This document shows, piece by piece, positions 25,110-35,212 of a stretch of DNA of 64,000 bases (the stretch's first letter is position 1; the number at the start of each line of letters is the position of its first letter). The stretch covers positions 124,001 to 188,000 of the forward strand of contig JAIQDT010003807.1 in the NCBI GenBank assembly GCA_021521415.1, given 5' to 3'. The position numbers were made by a program, and so were the translations under genes. Source of the stretch: Bidens hawaiensis. Taxonomy: Eukaryota > Streptophyta > Magnoliopsida > Asterales > Asteraceae. The notes beneath the pieces are model-generated. The model saw only the letters and a program-made list of their open reading frames with translations, was not told the DNA's origin and ran no database searches.

Positions 25110-25430
25110 AGGGCCTGCTACTGGGCAACTTCGCCTGCAACTAATCCCTGCATAAGTTCGCCTCGATGAGAACTTCGCTAAGCTGTAAGTTCGCCTAGAT
25201 GTGAACTTCGCTAAGCTGTAAGTTCGCCTAGATGAGAACTTCGCTAGTTATAAGTTCGTCAAGCTATAACTTCGCCTGAGCTAAGTTCGCTGGATGCTTA
25301 ATTTCGCCAAGATTAAGTTCGCTTGTATACAAGTTCGCCACTTTGAACTTCGCCTAATACAAGTTTGCTAATGTTAAATTCGCTTGATATTAAGCTCGCC
25401 AAAAGTTAAGTTCGCTGAGAAATGAATTAA
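25110..25430. repeat. Diverged minisatellite inside the solo LTR
   Basis: About a dozen units of 20-30 bp alternate AACTTCGCTAAGCTG- and AAGTTCGCCTAGATG-like words (core AAGTTCGC). Unit length and sequence vary, so this is not a CRISPR array. Confidence 0.75.
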
Positions 25431-25994
25431 AATCATAATGAAAAATGCGTTAAGACAGTTAATGTAAATAAAATTTTTCCAAGCTGACCTGGCAGCTTGA
25501 CCCCAGCCAGGGGCTCTGCCCCTTGGACCCTGCTAGGGGCTGCCGCCCCTAGACCCCCGCTTCCAGGGGCGCTGCCCCCGAACCCCCGTTCGTTGTGGGT
25601 AATAGCTAAGACTAGAAAGATGATATGAGTAGTGATAGTTAATTGATACGTGTAATTATTATACAGTCAGCCGTGCACAACTGAAGAAAGGGATTACCAT
25701 CAACGGTGAACGTAACCGACTTCAGGTGAGTTTCTAGCCCCATTTCCTTGTTATGTTTTCGGGGCTGTGTGCATACTCGATGTGGATGTTAATACACTCA
25801 CCTTAAATGGTAAGTGTATGTCTTGATATATATGTATGTATGCCTGACAGTACGTGAACGACCTTCGGGCATTGCATGTACTGTTAAGGCAGGTATAGTG
25901 TAGTATGTATGATATGTGTATATGAATACGGATGTATGTACAATTATGTTGTGTATAGTATTAAACGTATGGATATGATAATGAAAGGTAAGGT

Positions 25995-26075
25995 AAGGTT
26001 AAAGGGTTGCATACCCTAATAATATATGCGAAGGATAAAGGGTTGCATACCCTAATAATATATGCGAAGGTTATA
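25995..26075. repeat. Direct repeat in the solo LTR
   Basis: Two nearly identical copies of AAAGGGTTGCATACCCTAAT plus GCGAAGG text, about 40 bp each. Confidence 0.7.
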
Positions 26076-26266
26076 GGGCGTAATGCTCTTAAAAACGTAA
26101 GGTAAGTATATGAAAGAAAGAAAGTGCGAAGGTAAATAAGTATATTATAAACGAAAGTATGTAGTTATGTATGTATTGTATTATGTTTGATTAACTAGAA
26201 CTCACTCAGCGTAGCTGACTTTTAGTATGCACGCATGTTAACAGATTGAGGCAGCTGGTTTGAGAT

Positions 26267-27251
26267 TGAAGAAACACTAACCGGACCCCGGACAGATTAC
26301 TGGTAACCTGGGGGTTGGAGAGATGTTTCCCACGAGGGGTTAGACCCTTGGAAGATGGTTCTTCTGATAACCTGCAAAACAGACACCGTGAGCTCGTCAC
26401 TGAGAAGGGGGGGGTTCCTCCTTGTGACCACCCTCCGGCGTGAGAATCAGACTAGATTGCTCTTTAAATATAAATGTATATTAAGAGATTGCTAGAGCAG
26501 ATATCAGGTATAATATGATGATAATGTAATGTAATAATGTAATAATGTGTTGAGATGATCATACCATTTGGGGTATTTATAGCCGAAGGTAGGTTTCCAA
26601 GGAGGTATGGCCGGCTGCAACAGTGTTCCTGTTCATCAACAGTAGCCTACGCACGTGCCCTGCTGGTAGTTGGTGGGTAGGCAGCGGCTGATAGTGACCA
26701 GGCCTGCTGTATACTATTCCCTTTCCACCAACTGCCGGCTACGCACGTGGTATGACAGTAGTTGGTGAGTAGGCAGCGGCTAATAGTGATACAGTACAGG
26801 AGCCTGCTGCTCGCCATACTGTATCAGTGAGCTGTCGTATCTCTGATCAGATCTTTCGCCCATACCTCGTCAGGTACAGTAAAAGATCCTTCAGTATACA
26901 GACTGGCTTATTTGGGCGGGAGTATTCCCCCTCCCGCCTCTGTGCGGGATTGCTCCCGGCTTTGCTCATTCCTTCAGGTGACACTGAATGATCGAGAGCT
27001 AAGTACCTTGTGCGTGTAGCCATGCTACGCGGGTGGCCTTCCCTCATGGCTTGTATCCGAGGCTGCGGGAACAGGCGGAGTCCTTCACCATGGGAGGCAT
27101 TTCCTGCGGGAACAGCTTGCGTACTGCGCGTAAGGACGTCACGTCTCTGAGCATGGTTGGTCCTGCGGATCCAGTTGGTCTCTGCGCAGACGTCCCTGTT
27201 TAAGGTGAGTCTTGCGGGATCAACTGGGCTCTGCTGGGACCTACCTCTTCA
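26267..27251 (-). repeat. 3' LTR of element 1 (985 bp)
   Basis: On the minus strand it runs TGAAGAGGTAGG...GTGTTTCTTCA. It carries a TATA box (read as GGCTATAAATACCCC near 26575) and shares its left 421 bp almost exactly with 34567-34987. It belongs to the same family as the LTRs of element 2. Confidence 0.85.
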
Positions 27252-27639
27252 AGTCCCCCCAGTCCAATGTTCTTCTCATGCGTGTTTAATAAAGTGAGGT
27301 GAACTTTTGGACTTAAGCAAAGGGTTTTGAAAAGGGGTTTTTTAAGGTTTTCCATAGGGATTCCTCCCGCGGAAGTCCTTGTCACTTGCAGAAATGCCCG
27401 AGTTTCCTGCTTGGTCTTTGGGTATGATGCGGGTAGGTCTGTAACCTCCTCGCAAGTCAGGAGCATTGAGTCCCAGTTGTATGTATTTTCCATGAGGTTT
27501 TGGTAGTTTTGAACATAGTGATCAATTATGTTAAAACCATCAATTCCATCTTGGAACTTCCAACAACGTAGTTCTCGACGTTCCCGCTATGCGGGGATGT
27601 TATTTCCGTTTCCGCAAGCATTGCCCAGAAGATCCTTCT

Positions 27640-28125
27640 TGGTTTCAATTCCCAGCGGAGCGCTAGGTATGTGAAGGGTTTTGCCTTGACACTGTACCTG
27701 CGCTCGTCTTACGGTTACTTTACTTCCAAGGTATTCCTGGCGTCAATTCCCTGCGGGTGCTAGGTATGTGAAGGGTTTTGCCTTTACACTGTACCCGCAC
27801 TCGTCTTATAGTTACTTGGTTGCCGAGGAATACTTGGCTTCAATTCCCTGCGGGTGCTAGGTATGTGAAGGGTTTTGCCTTAACACTGTACCCGCGGCCG
27901 TCTTACGGTTACTTGTTCGCCAAGATTTTCTTGGCTTCAGTTCCCTGCGGGTGCTAGGTATGTGAAGGGTTTTGCCTTTACACTGTACCCGCACCCGGCT
28001 TATGGTTACTTGTTTGCCAAGGTACTTGGCTTCAATTCCCTGCGGGTGCTAGGTATGTGAAGGGTTTTGCCTTAACACTGTACCCGCACCCGGCTTATGG
28101 TTACTTGTTTGCCAAGGTAAGCGGT
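27640..28125. repeat. Tandem array, about five units of about 95-105 bp
   Basis: Each unit contains GGTGCTAGGTATGTGAAGGG, TTTTGCCTT, ACACTGTACCCGC and CTTACGGTTACTTG. The equivalent place in element 2 (47560-47660) has a single unit. The array lies between the 3' LTR and the promoter of the antisense gene. Confidence 0.85.
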
Positions 28126-28454
28126 ATTTTCCCGCTTTTTAATATTTTCGAATTTTGAATTTTGAAATTCGAAGAGTTTGTGAAAAGATAAGAACAGTCC
28201 AAACCTCTGAAACGTCGTGCGACGGTTTCTTCTGACTGTGTCAGGACGTGCAGGAAGTTATGGTGACGTGACAGAACATGGTCATTCCAGACGCTTTTTC
28301 AGGCGCGTGGGCGTGATTTTTCGGGCGCGTGGCCGCGAAATTACTGGCACACGTCCTTTCAACAGCTGTTGCCAGCTTGCTTTTTGCCACTTGTCATAGT
28401 TTCATTGCACCTTTGATTTCTCTCTCCTCCGCATTAAATTCACCGCATTAATTG

Positions 28455-28500
28455 CGATTACTATATAAAGGGGGAGAGGGTTATTTGCAATTCACACTTT
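28455..28500 (+). promoter_or_regulatory. TATA promoter of the antisense accessory gene (element 1)
   Basis: ACTATATAAAGGGGGAGAGG at about 28460 lies 130 bp before the ATG at 28595, followed by a CT-rich leader. The same arrangement (GTATATAAGGTGGAGAGG on the minus strand near 47245) precedes the accessory gene in element 2. Confidence 0.6.
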
Positions 28501-28594
28501 TCACTCTTCTCTTTATCTTTAAGGCGATTTCCGGCGAATACTCCTTTATTCAATCGAGCATTCTCTCGAAATCGCTCTCTTCCTCTTCTGCAAG

Positions 28595-31549
28595 ATGTCC
28601 TCTCGTGATGCTGAAGCTATAGCTGACGACAGGGGTACTGCTGGTGAGTGCCAGTGTGCCCTGCCCGGCGATCAGTACCGGTATGTTGTCAGGAAGTTCA
28701 TGCTCGATCATCTCGAGCCTGAGTTTCCTGAATCCCACCAGACCGTGTACGATGCCCCCAGAGGCAAGATCGGGGTTTATGCTGCATTTTTTGTCTATGG
28801 GAATCTTAGATTCCCATTGACTAAATTTGTTTACCGTGTCCTGGAGAGGCACGGTGTTCATTTGACCGAGCTGCACCCCATGGCGATCGCCAAGATTCGC
28901 CATTTTGAGTGGGTGTGCCGGATTTTGGGCATCGAGCCCCATGTGGACCGCCTGATGACCTTCTATACTTGGAGGTGCATCCAGGGGTGGTACACCCTGA
29001 CGACCCGTATCAAGGGTCTGAAGATTTGCGACACCGAGCGCAGTCTTCGCGCGTGGAAGCAGGAATTCTTCTATATTTCTGCCCGCGCCATCCCCCTTGC
29101 CATGAAGTTTAAAAATGGCCAAGCGATACCGAGCCTTCACGCCCCCAATTACCAGGAGGCGGAATGGTTTTCGAAGATATCCCGGGTCCAATCTCCGGTT
29201 TACCGGTTTGCGGAGTCCGGGATGGTCATGTTAGGGATGAGCCGGGTGTGGAAGAATGCGTCTCAGGTTCCCATCCTTCTCGAATATGGTTTGAACTCTA
29301 TTCCCTATGGTATGTCTTGTCTTTCTTTTTGATACGAGTTTGTCTTCTAACTGTTTCTTTTATTTCAGAGGGAAATGATTTGGAGTCGCTTCTGTACCCG
29401 CGGGAAACCGACGGTCCCGCGCGGATGGGTACTCGTGCTCTGGACGAGGGCGAGTTGCCCATCCTGGAGCAAACGGCGGATCGTTTTGTGGAGGTCTATC
29501 CGCTGGGCCACGAGATCCTGAGCCTCCGGCGGCCAGGTAAGGCTGTACCCGCTGCTGGAATTCCTGACCTGTCTTCTTCTGAGGAATCCTCAGATGCTCC
29601 TCCGTTGGTGCGGAAGAAGAGGGTTGCCGGCGGGAAAGGGAAGGAGAAGGCCTCCACAGCTGATCCGGTGATTCTATCTGACTCCGAGTCAGATAATGAA
29701 GAGGTGGCGGGGAACCCCAGTGGTGAGGGGACCACTGCTCCGGAGGTTACGACTGTTACCTCCGGAGATCCAGCGACGACGACGGTGATCGGTACCAAGA
29801 GGCCGGCTCCATCGGGTTCCTCCCCGCCCGTCCGTACGTTCAGGGTCAAGAAAACCCGTAAGTACAATCATAGTTTCTTTGTAGATTTATCACTATAAAT
29901 TTATCTAACACTTTCTTCTTTGTGCAGGCGTGGATGTTGACGCATTCCGGGGTGAAGCGCAGAGGAGTACCCTTCCGCCAATGACGGTAGGCTTGGTCAG
30001 CCTACCTGAGGCGTCGACCCGGGTAACCGCGCCTGCTTCCGCTGGTTCAGTTGCTCCCTCAGAGCAGACTGTTCCAGCTGAGATGACGTCACCCGCCGGC
30101 TGTGAGTGCGATTTTTACAGCATCCTTCACAGAGCCGGCGGTTACTGCTGCTGCTTACAAGGCGGCGACCACGGCGGCGACCACAACGGCGACCACGGCG
30201 GCTGCCACCATGCCCGCGCCACCGGCACCGATGGCCGGACCATCAGGTACGCGCAGGGCTTCCCGCCGATCTTTGCCACCTTCCCGTCTGCCTGACCTGT
30301 TGGATGGATTTCCTTTAGGTTCAGGTGATGGGTTTGGCGGCTATCGGCCTGTCATTGACCCTACAGGTGCGTAGGGTTCCTTTCTTTTTCCCTTGTTTTT
30401 TATCATCTTTTCCTTACTGCCTTTGTTTCTTTTGCAGTGTCGGATTCCAATGAAGTGTATGTTCCGCGATGGAACATACGCCGAGGAACAACCCTTCGTA
30501 CCCCTGTGGAGTGCGTGGACTGGGCTCGCCACGCTGCTCCTCATGGTGCGTTGGGGGAAGCCATGGCTAGCTACCAGGAGGGTAGGCTAACCAATGAGCT
30601 TCGGGTTCTCCAAGCCCGGATGCAGCCGCGCGTCGAGCTGCTTTGTCGTGAAAATGACAAGTTGAAAGCAGCTCGCGCCAAGGACATATCTGAGGCGCGT
30701 GCTCTTCGGGAGGAGAACCAACAGCTGGCGGCAGCTGCCGCCGACAAGGAGAAGGCCTTCAAGGCCCTCGAGGTTGAAGTTCAGGCGCGACTCGAGGCCC
30801 GCTCCAAGGCTGCCCAAGCTGTGAATGAACAGCTTCGGCTGGCCAGGGAGACTGCGCGAAACGCAACCGAGAGGGCTGCCAAGGCTGAAGCCGTTGCTGA
30901 GCCTTTGCGTGTGGAGAATGAGGAGCTCAAGGCCAACTTAGAGGCTCTCCAACGCGCTCATGATGCCTTGGCAATGGAAGATGCCAAGAAACTCCAGGAA
31001 ATCCTGGACCAGAGGGGGGTGCTTGACCACACCGAGCGGAAGCTTAAGGGCGTCGAAGAGGCTGCCGCAAAGGAAGTTTTACTTGCCAACCTTAACAAGA
31101 GCGAAGCCGAACGCGCCCATAACGAAGCTCAAGCTGCCCTCCAATGGCTTCTTCGAGAAGCGTTGCCTCAACTTTTGTAAGAAAAGGTTCTAATACTTGT
31201 GTTTTCTTTGTAGGTTGTGCGTCGGGTCTTTTCAGAGACCACTTACGATGATGCTATGACCGCAGCCCTCAACGCTTCTCATGAGGATGGGGAAAAGGCC
31301 GGCTTCCTGCTTGGTCTAGGGTTTGTTGAGAAAGGCGTCCCGCCTTCCAACTTCCCTTTGTTCGATGCGGATACCGAAGCCATTTATGACCAAGCATTGA
31401 ACCAATACGCCGCCTTCCCGCATCCAGTAGTGGAAAAGGTTGACGAAGTAGCTGCTGCTGATGATGGGTTAGCTGTCCTCAAAGCGTTCCTCGAACCACC
31501 CCGTTCTTCTGACGGAGCGGGTCCAAGTGGAAGCGGCCCTGAAGCTTGA
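28595..31549 (+). CDS. Antisense accessory gene of element 1 (Transposase_28-like, coiled coil)
   Basis: This gene is transcribed opposite to gag of the host element. Exons by splice sites and comparison with element 2: 28595-29309, 29369-29857, 29928-30366, 30438-about 31176, 31214-31549. Exon 1 encodes a conserved globular region (CQCALPGDQYRYVVRKFML, HLTELHPMAIAKIRHFEWV, WRCIQGWYTLTTRIKGLK) of the type called 'putative gypsy type transposon' (Transposase_28, from memory). Exons 2-3 are acidic and Ser/Thr-rich; exon 4 is a long Ala/Glu/Leu/Lys coiled coil; exon 5 has ASHEDGEKAGFLLGLGF. A one-base change near 30095 shifts exon 3, and the exon 4 donor has drifted, so the full product of about 900 residues is probably not made. 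The function of this family is unknown; a DNA- or protein-binding accessory role is speculation. Confidence 0.75.
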
Positions 31550-31739
31550 TCCTGAAGATCCCTTCCCATTGCTAAGATAGACTTGTATAGTTTTATTCTT
31601 TTAGGCGGGTAGTTACCCGGCCATTCTTGTAATATATTCTTGAAATATTAATCTTTTTGCGTATAAGATTGTTATTTCTTTCTTTGGGTTCCTTGCTTTA
31701 TAAACTTATGACTTGCATACTTAGTTTAAATTAGCAATT

Positions 31740-32760
31740 TTCCAAGTGTTTAGAATAAGTTAACCTTTGAACGTGGTTGATAATGGGTTAAAGTTTCGCT
31801 TCCTCCTTCGTGATTGTGCGGGTAGAACCGTCACTTGCACTTGGTAGGATGGCTAAACTTTAACCTTCATCTGACCTGCGTGTAGGTTTTTCTTTTCGAA
31901 ATTTCTAAGGCATTAAGATAAGTTAACCTTTGAACGTGGTTGATAATGGACTAAAGTTTTCGCTTCCTCTTTCGTGATTGTGCGGGTAGAACCGTCACTT
32001 GCACTTAGTAGGATGGCTTTAACTTTAAACCTATATCTGACCTGCGTGTAGGTTTTCCTTACCTTTTGAGGATAAGTTAACCTTTGAACGTGGTTGATAA
32101 CAGGAAGTTTTGCTTCCTCTTTCGTGATTGTGCGGGTAGAACCGTCACTTGCACTTAGCGGGATGGCAAAACTTTACCCATATCTGACCTGCGTGTAGGT
32201 TTTCCTCACCTTTTGAGGATAAGTTAACCTTTGAACGTGGTTGATAACAGGAAGTCTTGCTTCCTCTTTCGTGATTGTGCGGGTAGAACCGTCACTTGCA
32301 CTTAGTAGGATGGCAAAACTTTACCCATATCTGACCTACGTGTAGGTTTTCCTTATCCTTTTTAATTTTGTTTTGAACCGTTCGACGCGCGGTTGTCGAT
32401 AGGTTAGTGTTCAGTTTCATTTAATGGGATAATTGAACTCTTCCCCTTCAACTGACCTGCGTGAAGGTTTGTCAAGTTATTGGGTTCGTGCGGGTAGGAC
32501 CGCCTTCCCACGCAACGACTTCACGTAATGTGAACGCCGTCACCAGTGTTGCATAGTTTAACAGTTCGACGCGCGGTTGTTAGGTTATTATTCAGTTTCC
32601 TTTAATGATTCATGCGGATAGACCGGCACTTTCATTTTTGGGTGCTGAACTTTTTCCCAAACTGACCTGCGTGAAGGTTTGTCACGTTATTGGGTTCGTG
32701 CGGGTAGGACCGCCTTCCCATGCAATGACTTCACGTAATTATGCGGTGAAAACCGGCATA
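31740..32760. repeat. Tandem array, about 150-bp units, between antisense gene and pol scar
   Basis: Four clear units start AGATAAGTTAACCTTTGAAC- or GGATAAGTTAACCTTTGAAC-like (near 31757, 31917, 32069 and 32218) and contain TGTGCGGGTAGAACCGTCAC and GACCTGCGTGTAGG. Two further diverged units follow (32376 and 32560). Element 2 has one such unit (43520-43660, inverted). Confidence 0.85.
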
Positions 32761-32807
32761 TTAGTGTTCAGAAAAGTATAAATGTAAAATCATCAGCTTC
32801 GATGTTC

Positions 32808-33046
32808 TTAAAGAGAATCATTTCCATTAGAAGTGGCTCTTGGCCTTTTCTTTACAAATTGGAATTGATTTACATGCAAACTGTGTAAATGAGCTCCCTT
32901 CCATGTTGGGATGGGAGTGCCATCGAGCCGATACGCATCTGGTTCGGGATCTCGTTCTTTACGCAGCATGTAGTCTCGATATTGAAGCTGGAATTGATTC
33001 GTATTTTCCTCAGCTGGGGTTCTACACGCACCTGCCTGCTCAGCCT
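32808..33046 (-). pseudogene. Scar of deleted pol in element 1
   Basis: On the minus strand, codons for AEQAGACR (found near the start of RT in element 2) are joined within a few residues to codons for the end of integrase (RLDGTPIP, then HVNQFQF). More than 3.5 kb present in element 2 is missing between them. Confidence 0.7.
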
Positions 33047-34501
33047 TTATTGCGCCACGAGGTGCGCGAGCGTCCCATCTCTGACAAATGCTTCGACCAT
33101 GTCTTTTACGTCTGTGCATTCTTCAGTGTTGTGGCCTTTAGTCTTGTGAAAGTCACAGTATTTGCTCCGATCAGCATCGTGACGATGTCGGATTATTGGA
33201 GGCTTTGGCCACGGGAGCTGTTCAGTGGCGAATATCTCAGTGACGCTTTTGCTGAGTGGCGTCCATCTGGAGTTCCGGTGCGGCTGTGCATTATCCCTTC
33301 CGCCCAATCGATGTTGCAAGCCGGATGAGGTGTCAAAGTTTACCCTTGACTGCCAAATGCCTTGCTTCCGTTTTTTATTTAGTCGGGCGGAGAGGACGTT
33401 GTCTTCTCTCGTCTTTTGAGTGTAGAGGTTTGTGCTCTGTGGGAGATCTCTACCCAGTTGCTTCTCCGTTTCCGCATAGCGTTTTGCTGCTGTCATGATG
33501 GCATCCCATGTGGATGGCATGCCATCTTTACCTGTTAGGGTGCGGATGAGCTCTGGGTCGTGCGCGCCCTGGATGAAGGCAGCGCGAACAAGATCTTCGC
33601 TGATATTGCCCAAACTTAGCTTCTTTGAGTTGAAGCGAGTGATGAAGTTTGGCAGAGATTCATCTTCTTCTCGTATGCATTTGAGGATTGTCCATTGCTC
33701 CTCGGTATACTTCCGTTGCTGGCTGAAGTGTTGGCTAAACTTCTGCTGGAAGTCTGCCCAGTCGTAGATGTGGTTGACCGGTAGACGATCAAACCAAGCT
33801 CTAGCAGCCCCAACAAGCGTCATTTGGAACATGTAGCACCACGTGGGTTCCGTCCAATTGCTGACGGTTGCCCCCGCTATGAACCTGTTCAAATGATCGT
33901 CTGGATCAGATATACCGTCATACGTGCCTATGTTAGGCATCTGTTTGGCACTCCTTGGGGCAATTGCTTCCGCAATGTCCCGTGCAAATTTGGACGTTCC
34001 CGCATTTGCTACGTTTGGTCTGAACGTTTTGGAGAAGTCTCGTGGACTTCCACCTGTGCTTTTTGGTTTGAAGGCTTGTCCAAAATGCCTTTTCGGTTGG
34101 GATTCCATTTCCTTACGCTTCCCTTTTGCCTTATGGCGAGGGTTCGCGTCGGAGTCGGATTCCTCCGAGTCATCCTCCCAGTATTCGAGTTCGTCGGCCT
34201 GTTGCACTGAACGCAAGCGTTCGTCCAACTCAGCCTGGAATTCTTTTTGTCGTGCCTCCGCCCATGCCTTAACTTCATCGAGAGTTTGGCGGGGGAGTCT
34301 TCGTTTCTCAAGCTGGGTATCAGTGGATCCCAGTAGGCGATCATTTACTGCACTTGCCCCAGCTTGAGTAACTGGGGTAGTGTTCGTAAAATTTACTTCA
34401 CTTGCCCCGGCTTGGGTAACCGGGGTAGTGTTTGTAAAAACTGTGTTACCGGTATTCACCCCAGTAACTGGGGTTGTGATTACCGGAATTTCTCTAACCA
34501 T
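33047..34501 (-). CDS. gag: Gag polyprotein of element 1 (484 aa)
   Basis: Structural protein that would package element RNA. The frame is open from ATG at 34501 to the stop at 33047. It has a variable N-terminus with repeated NTTPVTQAGAS, a charged region (RHKAKGKRKE), the conserved retrotransposon gag core (NRFIAGATVSNW, AARAWFDRLP, WADFQQKFSQHFSQQRKY, FITRFNSKKLSLG, LVRAAFIQGAHDPELIRTL) and a C-terminal Cys/His motif CDFHKTKGHNTEEC. It is roughly four-fifths identical by eye to the gag of element 2, which has two stops. An intact gag without pol suggests an element that could be mobilised by an autonomous relative; that is inference. Confidence 0.88.
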   Translation of the reverse strand: MVREIPVITTPVTGVNTGNTVFTNTTPVTQAGASEVNFTNTTPVTQAGASAVNDRLLGSTDTQLEKRRLPRQTLDEVKAWAEARQKEFQAELDERLRSVQQADELEYWEDDSEESDSDANPRHKAKGKRKEMESQPKRHFGQAFKPKSTGGSPRDFSKTFRPNVANAGTSKFARDIAEAIAPRSAKQMPNIGTYDGISDPDDHLNRFIAGATVSNWTEPTWCYMFQMTLVGAARAWFDRLPVNHIYDWADFQQKFSQHFSQQRKYTEEQWTILKCIREEDESLPNFITRFNSKKLSLGNISEDLVRAAFIQGAHDPELIRTLTGKDGMPSTWDAIMTAAKRYAETEKQLGRDLPQSTNLYTQKTREDNVLSARLNKKRKQGIWQSRVNFDTSSGLQHRLGGRDNAQPHRNSRWTPLSKSVTEIFATEQLPWPKPPIIRHRHDADRSKYCDFHKTKGHNTEECTDVKDMVEAFVRDGTLAHLVAQ

Positions 34502-34551
34502 CTTTGTAGAAGTTTGAAAAAACTGGAGAAAAATAAAGTTCTAGCTTTATG

Positions 34552-34566
34552 CACGGATGGCGCCAA
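34552..34566 (-). other. Primer-binding site of element 1
   Basis: On the minus strand, TTGGCGCCATCCGTG follows the LTR end TTCTTCA directly, as expected for priming by a tRNA 3' end with a TGGCGCC complement. Confidence 0.65.
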
Positions 34567-34987
34567 TGAAGAAACACTAACCGGACCCCGGACAGATTAC
34601 TGGTAACCTGGGGGTTGGAGAGATGTTTCCCACGAGGGGTTAGACCCTTGGAAGATGGTTCTTCTGATAACCTGCAAAACAGACACCGTGAGCTCGTCAC
34701 TGAGAAGGGGGGGGGGGTTCCTCCTTGTGACCACCCTCCGGCGTGAGAATCAGACTAGATTGCTCTTTAAATATAAATGTATATTAAGAGATTGCTAGAG
34801 CAGATATCAGGTATAATATGATGATAATGTAATGTAATAATGTAATAATGTGTTGAGATGATCATACCATTTGGGGTATTTATAGCCGAAGGTAGGTTTC
34901 CAAGGAGGTATGGCCGGCTGCAACAGTGTTCCTGTTCATCAACAGTAGCCTACGCACGTGCCCTGCTGGTAGTTGGTGGGTAGGCAG
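34567..34987 (-). repeat. Truncated 5' LTR of element 1
   Basis: It is nearly identical to 26267-26687 and differs mainly in the length of a G run near 34707. The other end is missing: after GTAGGCAG the sequence switches to the solo LTR (TCCAAAAGG). About 560 bp including the LTR start are gone. Confidence 0.85.
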
Positions 34988-35212
34988 TCCAAAAGGATAA
35001 GAGTCTGGCATCTGAAGACTCATGATGTTTTAATTTGAATACTTTAATGTTGAAAGACAAAGGATGTTTTGAGACAAGTTATGAATTATGTAATGTTTTA
35101 TGAAAGTTTTATATTCCGTGTAAAGTTTTAATTAACTCTGATATTTAGAACTGTGTTTATGAGTAAATCCAACGTCCAAAGTAGGGTACCGGTAACGGGG
35201 CCTTACACTAAA

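Larger units (their letters stand above)
26267..34987 (-). mobile_element. Nested Tat-like Gypsy element lacking pol (element 1)
   Basis: Minus-strand order: truncated 5' LTR (34567-34987), primer-binding site, intact gag (33047-34501), a short scar of RT and integrase codons, tandem repeats, an antisense accessory gene (28595-31549), more tandem repeats, a polypurine tract (ACTGGGGGGACT, ending at 27252) and a full 3' LTR (26267-27251). Protease, RT, RNase H and nearly all of integrase are missing relative to element 2 at 37118. The 5' LTR ends abruptly where the solo LTR resumes, and no target duplication remains (GAGAT on the left, TCCAA on the right). Confidence 0.85.
24459..35207 (+). 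mobile_element. Solo Gypsy-type LTR, interrupted by a nested element
   Basis: The LTR begins TGTAACATCCTAAAATTTCG at 24459 and ends GGGGCCTTACA at 35207. A perfect 5-bp target duplication CTAAA lies at 24454-24458 and 35208-35212. Its own sequence is 24459-26266 and 34988-35207, about 2.0 kb in total; the rest is the Tat-like element nested inside. No internal domain of its own remains, so it is a solo LTR. It contains CTATAAATA-like leader text, a diverged minisatellite at 25110-25430 and a GC-rich block at 25490-25590. Confidence 0.75.

Noticed and set aside
25110..25430. Regularly spaced short repeats resembling a CRISPR array
   Set aside because: Units vary in length and sequence, lie within a plant LTR, and no cas genes are present; it is a minisatellite.
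33824..34367. Open frames on the plus strand opposite gag of element 1
   Set aside because: They are shadows of the gag coding sequence, which has clear gag motifs in the other strand.
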